Source: Candidatus Thalassarchaeum betae
GTDB taxonomy: Archaea > Thermoplasmatota > Poseidoniia > Poseidoniales > Thalassarchaeaceae
Direction: 5' to 3'
NCBI GenBank assembly: GCA_022448665.1
Contig: JAKUUO010000008.1
Location: forward strand, 1-53,441
Length of the DNA stretch: 53,441 nt
The notes under the pieces are model-generated. The model searched no databases and had not been told where the DNA came from. It worked only from the letters and a program-made list of their open reading frames with translations. A program made the translations under genes and the position numbers. Positions 1-8,349 of the stretch are shown here, piece after piece (position 1 is the first letter of the stretch; the number at the start of each line of letters is the position of its first letter).

Positions 1-46
1 CGGCCCCGCCGGAACCAACGCCCCCGTACTCCCTCGACCTCTCGTG

Positions 47-52
47 TTTATA
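47..52 (+). promoter_or_regulatory. TATA box for the small gene at 97
   Basis: TTTATA sits about 45-50 bases before the ATG at 97. With the usual archaeal spacing of about 26 bases, transcription would begin near 75 and leave a leader of about 20 to 35 bases. It supports the downstream small ORF being expressed. Confidence 0.5.
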
Positions 53-96
53 GGCCACAGAACGGCGTTCGCACGCTCGAGGAAGGGATTCCTCAG

Positions 97-279
97 ATGG
101 GATGCGCGATGCCTGAGGACAGCGGAGCGGGTGAGGTGGAAGCGCTCAGGGACGAGCTCGAAGACCTCAAAGTGCTCGTCAACACGCTGCTGACCATCAT
201 CATGGAGGAGGCTGACGGCGTCCAGTCGGGAGCGGCCCCCTCAATCCCCGACCAGCCGAAGCGCGGATACTGCATGTGA
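97..279 (+). CDS. small acidic coiled-coil protein, unknown function
   Basis: A 60-residue protein, or 56 residues if translation starts at the in-frame ATG at 109. Residues 12-36 form a heptad-like acidic helix (EALRDELEDLKVLVNTLL) typical of a short coiled coil. A flexible tail follows and ends in a basic-cysteine segment (KRGYC). No family is recognised. An upstream TTTATA and host-like codon use support it being a real gene. Its stop abuts the stop of the convergent glycosylase gene with no spacer. Role unknown; a dimerising adaptor is only a guess. Confidence 0.55.
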   Translation: MGCAMPEDSGAGEVEALRDELEDLKVLVNTLLTIIMEEADGVQSGAAPSIPDQPKRGYCM

Positions 280-909
280 TCAGTACTGCACTGGCTCCGG
301 GTCTATACTGCGCCACAGGTACCAAGTCGCAACAGTCCTCCAAGGCCTCCACTGCTCTGCCCTTCCGACCAGTTCCTCTGTGCTCATCCCCCCTCCGTCG
401 TTGTACAGTCCCTCCACGGCTCGAACGACACCGATGTCGCCGATTGGGAAGACGTCGGGCCTGAGCAGTGCGAAGATCAGTATCATCTCGGCGGTCCACG
501 TCCCCACGCCCCTCAGGGCCACCAACCTCTCCGATGCCTCCTCATCGCTCAGATCCTCCCAGCGAATATCCTCGTAGCCGTTGGTCCACGCCTCGGCGAT
601 TCCGTGGAGGTACTCAGCCTTACGCCCGGACAGCCCGCAGCCTCGCAACTCCTCGTGCGTGTGCGAAAGGATGGATTGGGGAGTGACTTCACCTACCAGC
701 CCCTCGACCCTCGACCAGACTGACTTGGCTGCTTTAGTCGAGATCTGTTGACTGACGATCGAACCCGTCAGTGTGAGGAACATGTCCCCGCGCGAGGTCA
801 GTACGGGCTGCTCGCGTGATGCGATGACCTCGGCTAGGATAGAATCAGCCCGACCCAGGCTGGCCTTCGCCTCCTCCCAGTACTCGGGAACCGCTCCGGG
901 CTCGGGCAT
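280..909 (-). CDS. DNA-3-methyladenine glycosylase II-like (AlkA family, HhH-GPD)
   Basis: A base-excision repair glycosylase that would remove alkylated bases such as 3-methyladenine from DNA. The 209-residue protein carries the helix-hairpin-helix segment LRGVGTWTAEMIL near residues 132-144. The catalytic aspartate is D158 in FPIGDIGV, as in AlkA-type enzymes. An earlier hairpin-like stretch (CGLSGRKAEYL) lies near 91-101. The FeS-cluster cysteines of the Nth/MutY branch are absent, which favours AlkA. The ATG at 909 was chosen because MPEPGAVPEYW resembles family N-termini; a GTG at 948 would add 13 residues. It converges on the small gene at 97-279 and diverges from the membrane protein at 961. 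Confidence 0.85.
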   Translation of the reverse strand: MPEPGAVPEYWEEAKASLGRADSILAEVIASREQPVLTSRGDMFLTLTGSIVSQQISTKAAKSVWSRVEGLVGEVTPQSILSHTHEELRGCGLSGRKAEYLHGIAEAWTNGYEDIRWEDLSDEEASERLVALRGVGTWTAEMILIFALLRPDVFPIGDIGVVRAVEGLYNDGGGMSTEELVGRAEQWRPWRTVATWYLWRSIDPEPVQY

Positions 910-960
910 GCACGGATGTGGGGCCTCATGGTTCAAGACGACTACCACTGTGCGCCCAGT

Positions 961-1452
961 GTGAAACTAGAGTCATGGTTGATGGCCGGGGCCGCAGTGA
1001 TGACCGCGGCATTCGTCGCAGTGGTGGTGTTCTCCCCCGATTCACTGATCGATGAAGACTGGGAGATCGTCGATGTCTGCCTCGCCGGTCACAGCGAGAT
1101 TGCCTCCCACGATCACGCTACGCTCAGGATATTTCTCGATGGTTCCGAGGTCGCCATAGCAGCGGACATAGGCATCGACGATGCCACTTGTGACGGGATG
1201 AGGGGCATCCACACCCACGACGAGACTGGCAAACTGCACATCGAGACCCCTTGGACGATGGAGGCCCCGGTGGGTGCCTTCTTCGAGATCTGGGGCCAGA
1301 CTTTCAACGAGAACCAGATCCTCAACAACGTGGCGGACGAAGACAGCGAGGTCGTCATGTACGTCAACGACGAAGTCAATGACGAGTACGGCAGTTATGC
1401 CATGCAGAACAACGACGTCATCGAAATCTACTATCGGGACAAGTCCGACTAG
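961..1452 (+). CDS. membrane-anchored HTHD-motif extracytoplasmic protein
   Basis: A 163-residue protein with one N-terminal membrane segment (about residues 6-25) followed by an extracytoplasmic domain. The domain has a pattern I recall from uncharacterised proteins of marine archaea and Chloroflexi: IFLDGSEVAIAADIGI, a cysteine, GIHTHDETGKLHIE, then a FFEIWGQ-like segment. In other genomes such proteins are often found near thioredoxin-like or VKOR genes; that is recollection. Two cysteines precede the HTHD motif and could form a disulfide; the histidines could bind metal. The GTG at 961 was preferred because it avoids overlap with the divergent glycosylase; in-frame ATGs at 928 and 982 are alternatives. 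Its TAG stop lies in a CTAG palindrome that also ends rtcB on the other strand. Function unknown. Confidence 0.75.
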   Translation: MKLESWLMAGAAVMTAAFVAVVVFSPDSLIDEDWEIVDVCLAGHSEIASHDHATLRIFLDGSEVAIAADIGIDDATCDGMRGIHTHDETGKLHIETPWTMEAPVGAFFEIWGQTFNENQILNNVADEDSEVVMYVNDEVNDEYGSYAMQNNDVIEIYYRDKSD

Positions 1453-2921
1453 CCCTTGATTACGGCTATGGGCCTCAGACGCGCTACCGGCCTTGCCAGA
1501 CCGGCTTCCGCAGTGAGTCGAATCACCTCATCGACGTCCTTGTAGGCGTCCGGGGCCTCTTCTGAGAGCACGTTGGGGGTCTTGACATGGACATGGATGC
1601 CCCGTGATTCGAGTGTCTCCTTGAGCGAGACGGAGTCAATGCTCTTGCGAGCAGCCGTGCGAGAAAGCCGGCGCCCGGCACCGTGGCAGGACGAGGAGAA
1701 AGCATCGTTAGCACCACTGGTCGGACCGGCTAGAACCCAAGAGGCGGTGCCCATGTCCCCGGGAACGAGAACAGGCTGACCGACTCCAGAGAATCTGGTT
1801 GCTAACTCAGGATGGTCCCCACCTAGGGCACGCGTGGCTCCCTTGCGGTGAACACAGCACCTGCAACTCACCCCGTGTACCCTGTGGTCCTCGATTTTGG
1901 CGATGTTGTGACTGACATCGTAGACCAACTCCAGATCCCCGTCCCTGCCGTGCTGCTCGCGAAGAGCGTTGCGCAGACGCTGGGTCAGCGCCGAGCGATT
2001 GGCGAATGCGTAGTTGCCCGCTGCGCGCATCGCATCGAGGTAGGCAGCCCCCTCGGGGCTGTGTATCGGCGCGGCTGCGAGTTGTCGGTCTGCGAGAGTG
2101 ATCCCCCAGTCGGGTGAGTGCCAAACGTCGCCGACTTTGTGGTATTTCGACTCGATAGCGGCGACATGTTCGGTGCAGACCTGGTGGCCGAGCCCTCTCG
2201 AGCCGGTGTGAATCATCGCTGTAATCTGACCCTGTCTCAGGCCATAGGCCACCGCCGCGGATTCGTCGACGATACGGTCGACGACTTGGAGTTCGAGGAA
2301 GTGATTGCCCGAGCCGAGCGTTCCCAGCGCAGTGGAGCCCCTCTTCATCGCACGCTCGCCCACAGAACGGTCCTCACTGTCGAGGCGCCCGTTTGACTCG
2401 ATGGCATCGAGGTCACGGTCCTCTCCCCAGCCGAGCTCCACGGCAGCACCCGCACCCTCTGAGAGTACCAACTCCATTTCGCCGTCCCCTAATTGAACTC
2501 CTCCCTTTCGGGTGACCCCGGCGGGAATCGAGCGCGACAAACTAGCCGCGAGCAGTTTCGAATCGATGTCGGAGTAACTCATCTCGGTTGCACAGAGTCT
2601 GACTCCGCAGTTGATGTCGAAACCGACACCACCCGGTGAGATGACCCCGCCCTGCTCGCCCGCCTCGGTGTCTGTGGCCACCACTCCACCGATCGGGAAA
2701 CCATACCCGAAGTGCCAGTCCGCCATTGCCCATGCATCCCCTACAATTCCAGGCAGGGCAGCGGTGTTGACCAGTTGTCCCGGCGAACGGTCGTCCGAGT
2801 GCTCGGCCATGTGCCGCTCATCAGTAATCAGCATGGCGTCAGTCAGCATATCGCCATGCTTCGTGATGCGTACTCTCCCCGGACCAGCCGTCTCTAGGAA
2901 TTCCCTCCACTCGGCAGCCAC
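1449..2921 (-). CDS. rtcB: RNA-splicing ligase RtcB (tRNA-splicing ligase)
   Basis: Joins 2',3'-cyclic-phosphate and 5'-OH RNA ends using GTP and Mn2+, the ligation step of archaeal tRNA intron splicing. The protein is 490 residues, close to the roughly 481 of archaeal RtcB, with no intein. Visible motifs are GYGFPIGG, the metal-binding DINCGVRL (D102, C105), GSGNHFLE, HTGSRGLGHQV, HNIAKIEDH, HRKGATRA and VLVPGDMGTA. The guanylated histidine is H413 in SCHGAGRRLSR, and the protein ends in the expected RPIAVIKG. The frame stays open upstream to 3161, over the alaS start, so the GTG at 2921 (MAAEWREFLET) was chosen by family length. Its activator archease is encoded about 8.5 kb away at 11441. 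Confidence 0.95.
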   Translation of the reverse strand: MAAEWREFLETAGPGRVRITKHGDMLTDAMLITDERHMAEHSDDRSPGQLVNTAALPGIVGDAWAMADWHFGYGFPIGGVVATDTEAGEQGGVISPGGVGFDINCGVRLCATEMSYSDIDSKLLAASLSRSIPAGVTRKGGVQLGDGEMELVLSEGAGAAVELGWGEDRDLDAIESNGRLDSEDRSVGERAMKRGSTALGTLGSGNHFLELQVVDRIVDESAAVAYGLRQGQITAMIHTGSRGLGHQVCTEHVAAIESKYHKVGDVWHSPDWGITLADRQLAAAPIHSPEGAAYLDAMRAAGNYAFANRSALTQRLRNALREQHGRDGDLELVYDVSHNIAKIEDHRVHGVSCRCCVHRKGATRALGGDHPELATRFSGVGQPVLVPGDMGTASWVLAGPTSGANDAFSSSCHGAGRRLSRTAARKSIDSVSLKETLESRGIHVHVKTPNVLSEEAPDAYKDVDEVIRLTAEAGLARPVARLRPIAVIKG

Positions 2922-3025
2922 GGGCAACCCTGCTACGCCCCCGCTTTCAACACAACGGGCACCTCCGGCACAATTGCCTTCAAGACTGCCTGTCCGATGG
3001 CAGAGCGCAGGTAAGGTGCGGTAGC

Positions 3026-5899
3026 ATGGCTTTCGGTGAGATTCACATCCCCTTCTGGGAGGAGTCAGGACACATCTGCAAGACATGCCGGGTGACCGGC
3101 GCACGCTTCTGGACGAGGGACGAAAATCGCACCACTTGCGGTGATTCGACCGAGGATCCATACACCTTCATCGGCAACCCTGCCATCGAGGGATTCCCTA
3201 TGCGGGGAAAGGCTCTGAAGGATGCCATGAGGGAAGCCTTCCTCGATTTCTTCGAAAAGCGCGGTCACATGCGAGTCGAGCCTTACCCTATCATCGCCAG
3301 ATGGCGCGATGACATCCACCTGACCATCGCCAGCATCGCCGACTTCCAACCTCATGTGACCAGCGGGCAGGTGCCGCCGCCGGCCAACCCGCTGACCATC
3401 AGTCAACCATGCATCAGGCTGACTGATGTGGCCGCAGTTGGGCGTTCTGGTCGACACCTATCGACATTTGAGATGATGGCCCACCACGCTTTCAACAGGC
3501 CCAGAGACGACGACGTTGTCTACTGGATAGACCAATGCGTGCGCTATTGCGACGAGATGCTCATCGATTCATTCGGAATCAGCCCCGAGGAACTCACCTA
3601 CGTCGAGAACCCGTGGTCCGGAGGCGGCAACGCGGGCCCGGCCCTAGAGGTCATCATAGGGGGGCTAGAACTTGCCACGCTCGTCTTCATGAACCTCGAG
3701 GAGGACGATGACGGCGATGTCGAAATCAAGGGCCTGCGATACAAGGAGATGGACCTGCAGATCATCGACACCGGCTACGGTCTCGAGAGGTTCTGCTGGG
3801 CCGCTGCCGGCACCTCTACGATCTACGAAGCCATCTACCCAGAATCAGTGGCTTGGCTGAAGCAGCTCAGCGACTTCGACTCGGTAGTCTCATCACTCGG
3901 GATGGAGGTCGATGTGGACACTCTTCTCGGAGAGCTCTCGAGGCTTGCCGGGATTCTCAATATCGATGTCGGAACTGATGTCGGGGCACTCTACGATAAG
4001 CTGGTCGAACGGCTCTCAGAGAATGGTATAGAACTCTCTGTGGATGAGTTGAAACGAGTGACTGAGCCGCTGTCCTCGATATACGCCATCCCTGATCACA
4101 TGCACGCGCTGTGCAATATGCTGGGCGACGGCCTGGTGCCGAGCAACGCTAAGGCGGGCTATCTGGCGCGGATGCTAGCCCGTCGAGCTTGCCGGATGAA
4201 GGACGACCTCGGCGCGTCTGTCGGCCTCGCTGACTTGGGGGCACACCACATGGATGCCCACCTCGATATGAGTTCGTTCGTGCAGTCGCGCGAAGGCATC
4301 CTCAGGATTCTCGAAATCGAGGAGATGCGCTACTACGAGATGCTTAGGAAGGGGGAGGCCGCTGTGCGCACCGCCCTCAAGCCGATTCCCAAGGATTCTG
4401 CTGAGGCCCCCGACGAGACGCTATTCCGCCTCGCCGAGGAGAGGGGCCTAAGTCCCGACATGGTCGTCTCGATAGCGCATGGACTCGGCTGGGAGAGCCT
4501 GTCCGTGCGCGTGGGGTTCGCAGCCGACATGGCCGCTCGCAATGCTGAGATGACCAAGACGGCGGCCAAGGCCAAGGATAGGAAAAGCGTCATCGAAGTC
4601 CCGATTATTCCTGCCACCTCAGCAGACTACTACAGCGATACAAGCGCCACCGAATTCACCGCCGAAGTGCTACATTGCGCCTCACTTTCAGACGATGCAG
4701 TGGAGTCTCTGAACCTGTCTTCAGAGGTGCGTGGAGCGCCAACACACGCAGTGGTGCTCGACCGCACCCTGTTCTATCCCGAGGGAGGGGGGCAGTTGGG
4801 CGATCAAGGCACGCTGACCCAGAATGGCTCGGTCGCCAATGTCGTCGATACCCGAGTCGAGAACGACGTGATTCTGCACCTCACCGACGCCCCCTTGAGC
4901 GGCGGCTCTGCCAGTGGCACGGTTGACTGGGGGCGCCGCAAGCAACTGATGGACCACCATACTGCCGTCCACATCGTCGGCGGCTCTGCCAGAGAGGTCC
5001 TAGGCCCCCATATCTGGCAGGCCGGCTCCAACAAGGGCGCTCGCTACGCGAGGCTGGACATCACCCACCACTCGAGGCTATCTAGGGAGGTACTGGATAC
5101 CATCGAGGACAGGGCCAACGAGATAGTCGAGGCGAACCCCGGAATCGAGAAACTGGTTATGGACAGGGCGGACGCTGACGCGACGTTCGGTTTCGATATC
5201 TACCAGGGCGGCCCGCCCAAACACAGCCAGATCCGCATCATCAAAATCGGTGACTACGATACCCAAGCCTGCGGAGGCACGCATCACGACGCAGCCGGCG
5301 AAGTCGGGGAGTTACGCATCATCAGGTCGAGTCAAGTCCAAGACGGAGTGGAGCGTCTGCAGATCGTGGCAGGGGAGACGGCACGCGAGCACGCCCGGCG
5401 TCAGGAGCGCCTTCTCGGCGAGACTTCGGAGATTCTCGGAGTGCAGCCGGACGACCTGCCGCGAACCGTTTCCCGCTTCTTCGACGAGTGGAAGTCACAA
5501 CAGAAGCGCATTGAGTCACTGGAAGCAGAAATAGTGAGATTGCGGACCGATGGCGGCGGTGATGCAGCGGTCGAGAAGGCCGGTGTCAGATACGTGGTAA
5601 TGGAATCAGGCGGAGACGCCAAGCAGATGATGGCGATGCTCGGCGAGCTGACTCGCGACCCTTCCACCCCGACCCTCGCAGTACTCGGAAGCCGGGAGGG
5701 CGGTGGAACACTCATCGTCGCTTCGACCGAGGGCAGCATCGCAGCAGAGCAGCACAACGCAGTGGAGATCCTCAACGCAATAGCAGGCCACATCGGAGGA
5801 GGGGGAGGGGGCAGGCCCACCATCGCGCAGGGCGGTGGCTCTAACCCCGACGGCATACCAGACGCTCTCGACGCCGCTCGCTCGCTACTCGGCATCTGA
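3026..5899 (+). CDS. alaS: alanyl-tRNA synthetase, archaeal type
   Basis: Charges tRNA-Ala in the cytoplasm. The 957-residue length fits the archaeal form. It opens with the archaeal N-terminal cysteine module (CKTC near residue 17, then RTTCGD and FIGNP). The class II core follows from about residue 60 (MRGKALKDAMREAFLDFF) with a motif 2-like HLTIASIADFQPHVTSG. The editing domain has HHTAVH (HxxxH) near 650 and CGGTHHDAAGE (CxxxH) near 750, the zinc site that clears mischarged Ser or Gly. A C-terminal coiled coil leads to a glycine-rich end with HIGGGGGGRP. The ATG at 3026 keeps the full N-terminal module. It is divergent from rtcB and 49 bases upstream of the aminotransferase. Confidence 0.97.
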   Translation: MAFGEIHIPFWEESGHICKTCRVTGARFWTRDENRTTCGDSTEDPYTFIGNPAIEGFPMRGKALKDAMREAFLDFFEKRGHMRVEPYPIIARWRDDIHLTIASIADFQPHVTSGQVPPPANPLTISQPCIRLTDVAAVGRSGRHLSTFEMMAHHAFNRPRDDDVVYWIDQCVRYCDEMLIDSFGISPEELTYVENPWSGGGNAGPALEVIIGGLELATLVFMNLEEDDDGDVEIKGLRYKEMDLQIIDTGYGLERFCWAAAGTSTIYEAIYPESVAWLKQLSDFDSVVSSLGMEVDVDTLLGELSRLAGILNIDVGTDVGALYDKLVERLSENGIELSVDELKRVTEPLSSIYAIPDHMHALCNMLGDGLVPSNAKAGYLARMLARRACRMKDDLGASVGLADLGAHHMDAHLDMSSFVQSREGILRILEIEEMRYYEMLRKGEAAVRTALKPIPKDSAEAPDETLFRLAEERGLSPDMVVSIAHGLGWESLSVRVGFAADMAARNAEMTKTAAKAKDRKSVIEVPIIPATSADYYSDTSATEFTAEVLHCASLSDDAVESLNLSSEVRGAPTHAVVLDRTLFYPEGGGQLGDQGTLTQNGSVANVVDTRVENDVILHLTDAPLSGGSASGTVDWGRRKQLMDHHTAVHIVGGSAREVLGPHIWQAGSNKGARYARLDITHHSRLSREVLDTIEDRANEIVEANPGIEKLVMDRADADATFGFDIYQGGPPKHSQIRIIKIGDYDTQACGGTHHDAAGEVGELRIIRSSQVQDGVERLQIVAGETAREHARRQERLLGETSEILGVQPDDLPRTVSRFFDEWKSQQKRIESLEAEIVRLRTDGGGDAAVEKAGVRYVVMESGGDAKQMMAMLGELTRDPSTPTLAVLGSREGGGTLIVASTEGSIAAEQHNAVEILNAIAGHIGGGGGGRPTIAQGGGSNPDGIPDALDAARSLLGI

Positions 5900-5948
5900 G
5901 CAATCTGCAATCCGTCGATTTGATGGCCGAACCTCATCACGCACGAGC

Positions 5949-7151
5949 GTGGTCGAACAGGTCGACGTCTCTGCCCGCGCGGCTGCAATAGAGTACGCCA
6001 TCCGCGACGTCGTGATTCCAGCAGTCGAACTCGAGGCGCAGGGCCACGAGATAATCCGACTCAACATCGGCGATCCGCTGGCCTATGACGGACTCCCGAC
6101 TCCAGGCCACATGGTCGCCGCCTTCAAGGCGGCTTTGGACAGGCAGGACAACGGCTACGGCCCATCTTACGGAATTTCCGAGCTGCGTGACGCCATAGCC
6201 TCAAGCGAACGCGCGAAAGGATGGGACTGCTCCCCTGACGACGTCTATGTGACCAACGGCGTGACCGAGGCCCTGCAGATCATCTTCGCTGCCTTCCTGG
6301 AGGAAGGCGACACCGTCCTAGCACCCGGGCCGCATTACCCCCCCTACATGGCCTACCCGCAGATGTTCGGGGGCACCACGGTCGAGTACCGGTTGGACCC
6401 GAACGATGGCTGGCGCATCGACCTAGAGGACATCCGCTCGAAGATGGACGACAGCGTCCGCCTGCTGGTCCTGATCAACCCCAACAATCCAACAGGTAAC
6501 GTCGCCACCCCTGAGGAGGTCGATTCACTCATCGAGATTGCGAGTCAATGGCCCAAGTGCACGATTATCGCAGACGAGATCTACGACGGACTGGACTTCA
6601 CCGGCCACCAGTGTTCGGTCGCATCTCGCTCCGGGCAAGTACCGGTGATTGCGCTCAACGGGGTCTCAAAGGTCTATTTCGCACCCGGTTGGAGGGTCGG
6701 CTACATGGCTTGGCACGACCCCCAAGACAGACTGGGATTGGTCAGGGACGGGGTGGAGCGGCTGCTGCGCAGCCGACTTTGTGCTTCCACGCCAGCGCAG
6801 TACGGCTTCCTCGCAGGCCTGACTGACGAGACGGGCTGGCTGGAAGACCATCGTTCCAGAATCACTGACAGGATAGGCTACTGCCTGAGGAGGATCGAGG
6901 CCATAGACGGATTGGAATGTGGGGCTCCCGGTGGAGCGTTCTACCTGTTCGTGAGAATCACGGACCCGGGGATAGCTGCCGACGACAAGGCGTTCGTACT
7001 CGATTTGCTGCACCAGCACCACGTGCTGCTCGTTCACGGCTCGGGCTTCTCGCCGGAGTTCGGACAGGGCCACTTCAGGATGGTCTGCCTGCCGCCTGTC
7101 GATGTCCTCGCCAAGGCCTTCGACCGCATCGAGGCATTCCTGGATGGCTGA
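5949..7151 (+). CDS. class I/II PLP-dependent aminotransferase
   Basis: A fold-type I aminotransferase moving amino groups between an amino acid and a 2-oxo acid; aspartate or alanine are the likeliest substrates but sequence alone does not settle this. The 400-residue protein shows NIGDP, YGPSYGISELRDAI, TNGVTEALQIIF, NPNNPTGN, DEIYDGLDF and the PLP lysine K241 in NGVSKVYFAPGWRVGY. The arginine of the GWRVGYM segment is also conserved. The frame is open from 5835, inside alaS, but the GTG at 5949 gives the family-typical N-terminus (VEQVDVSARAAAIEYAIRD) and no overlap. It follows alaS by 49 bases and runs into the next gene after 3 bases, so the three probably share a transcript. Confidence 0.9.
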   Translation: MVEQVDVSARAAAIEYAIRDVVIPAVELEAQGHEIIRLNIGDPLAYDGLPTPGHMVAAFKAALDRQDNGYGPSYGISELRDAIASSERAKGWDCSPDDVYVTNGVTEALQIIFAAFLEEGDTVLAPGPHYPPYMAYPQMFGGTTVEYRLDPNDGWRIDLEDIRSKMDDSVRLLVLINPNNPTGNVATPEEVDSLIEIASQWPKCTIIADEIYDGLDFTGHQCSVASRSGQVPVIALNGVSKVYFAPGWRVGYMAWHDPQDRLGLVRDGVERLLRSRLCASTPAQYGFLAGLTDETGWLEDHRSRITDRIGYCLRRIEAIDGLECGAPGGAFYLFVRITDPGIAADDKAFVLDLLHQHHVLLVHGSGFSPEFGQGHFRMVCLPPVDVLAKAFDRIEAFLDG

Positions 7152-7154
7152 CCG

Positions 7155-8267
7155 ATGGGGCTCTTCGACTTCCTCAGGAAACTTTTCTCCTCTCCGGCGG
7201 GCCCAGAGGAGTTGGTAAAGGAACGCTGGATAGCGTTCGATGACGGCACCTACAGGGATATGCTTCGAGACTACGATGAGATGGCTTGGCGAGTAGGAGT
7301 GGGTTGGTTCGAGTCGTGGTTCCAGGGGCTTGAGAAGAGGACCGCGCAGAGCCTCGGCCGGCGCCTCGCACATGCCGCAGTGGAGCACGAGGAGTACATG
7401 ATGGGATTGGGAGGATCGAGCATCCCTTCCGGACGCGACCCCGCATCCTGGTCGCGTACCATCATGCACTGGGAGACGAGCGGCCTCGGAAGGTTCGGGC
7501 TTCTTGAGGACGGCGATGAGACTAGGATAGTGGTCGAACTCCCCGCCTCGGGGCCCATCTGCTCCGGACTCATCGCCGCAGCTTGGGAGAAGGCAACGGG
7601 CAAGCGGCACCGTTTCCTCTGGTCGGAGAGCGCAGGCGATGGACTGGTCATCACCCTGACCCAAGACGACGCACAAGTCCCCGGGCCGAAACCCCTCAGT
7701 CCTAGTTGGAATGATCAGGGCCCCGCTGCTGATGTCATGCCCGAGACGAACGATGAGATATGGCTGGATCTGCGAGCCGATTCCCCTGGTCACTGGTCGA
7801 TAATGAACGAGCGCAGGATGTTCGTCCTCCTCGACCTAATACTGCGCTTCGAGGAATACTGCATCCCGTACCTAGATGGCAACTGTGGTGTAAGGTTTGA
7901 GGACTACTCCTGGGGTGGCTTGGACGAGAAGCGCTCTGCGTGGTGGACGGCTGCTGCCGACTCGGCCAGAGAAAGGTTCGTCTCGGAGGGCCATCACGTC
8001 TTAGTCCGCGAGCATTCCGACTGGGCCAGCATCGCCCATCGGCATCTGTCATACCACGGACTCGGGAGAATCGAGTCGACGAAGCAGACCGACGAGCACG
8101 GAGGAGTCAGTATAACTTTCTCCACAGTGTTCCATCCAGCCATTGTAAGTGGAGTACTGCTCGGCTGCTGGGAAAGAGCGTACGGTAGGAACGGACGCTC
8201 CTTGGTAGCTTTCGTGGAAGGCAGAACGACGCTCGAATTACGCTCTTCAAGAGAGATAGCCTCCTGA
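7155..8267 (+). CDS. unknown protein with an internal domain duplication
   Basis: A 370-residue soluble protein that I do not recognise. It contains two related copies of one domain. Copy 1, about residues 100-180, has SGLGRFGLLE, then SGLIAAAWEKATGKRHRFLW and a beta strand GDGLVITL. Copy 2, about residues 295-365, has HGLGRIEST, then SGVLLGCWERAYGRNGRSLVAF and a strand TTLEL. The pattern of GLGR, beta strand, helix ending in W-E-x-A-x-G-[KR], beta strand resembles V4R-like small-ligand folds, but that is a weak suggestion. No signal peptide or membrane segment is seen; the N-terminus (MGLFDFLRKLF) is an amphipathic helix that could touch membranes. The ATG lies 3 bases after the aminotransferase stop, implying co-transcription. 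Confidence 0.8.
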   Translation: MGLFDFLRKLFSSPAGPEELVKERWIAFDDGTYRDMLRDYDEMAWRVGVGWFESWFQGLEKRTAQSLGRRLAHAAVEHEEYMMGLGGSSIPSGRDPASWSRTIMHWETSGLGRFGLLEDGDETRIVVELPASGPICSGLIAAAWEKATGKRHRFLWSESAGDGLVITLTQDDAQVPGPKPLSPSWNDQGPAADVMPETNDEIWLDLRADSPGHWSIMNERRMFVLLDLILRFEEYCIPYLDGNCGVRFEDYSWGGLDEKRSAWWTAAADSARERFVSEGHHVLVREHSDWASIAHRHLSYHGLGRIESTKQTDEHGGVSITFSTVFHPAIVSGVLLGCWERAYGRNGRSLVAFVEGRTTLELRSSREIAS

Positions 8268-8292
8268 CTTCGGCCGCTCAGTGGCCGTGAAA

Positions 8293-8300
8293 CATTATAT
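8293..8300 (+). promoter_or_regulatory. TATA box for the Ca-repeat surface protein gene
   Basis: CATTATAT is centred near 8297. Transcription would start near 8323, downstream of the alternative GTG at 8281, so this site argues for the ATG at 8350 as the true start. Confidence 0.6.
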
Positions 8301-8349
8301 TGGTGCCCAATTTCACTCGGACGGCCCCCTTGGGGCCGGGTGTGCACTC

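Noticed and set aside
6666..7793. Long minus-strand ORF of 375 codons
   Set aside because: It is antisense to the aminotransferase and the duplicated-domain protein, both well supported, and shows no recognisable motif.
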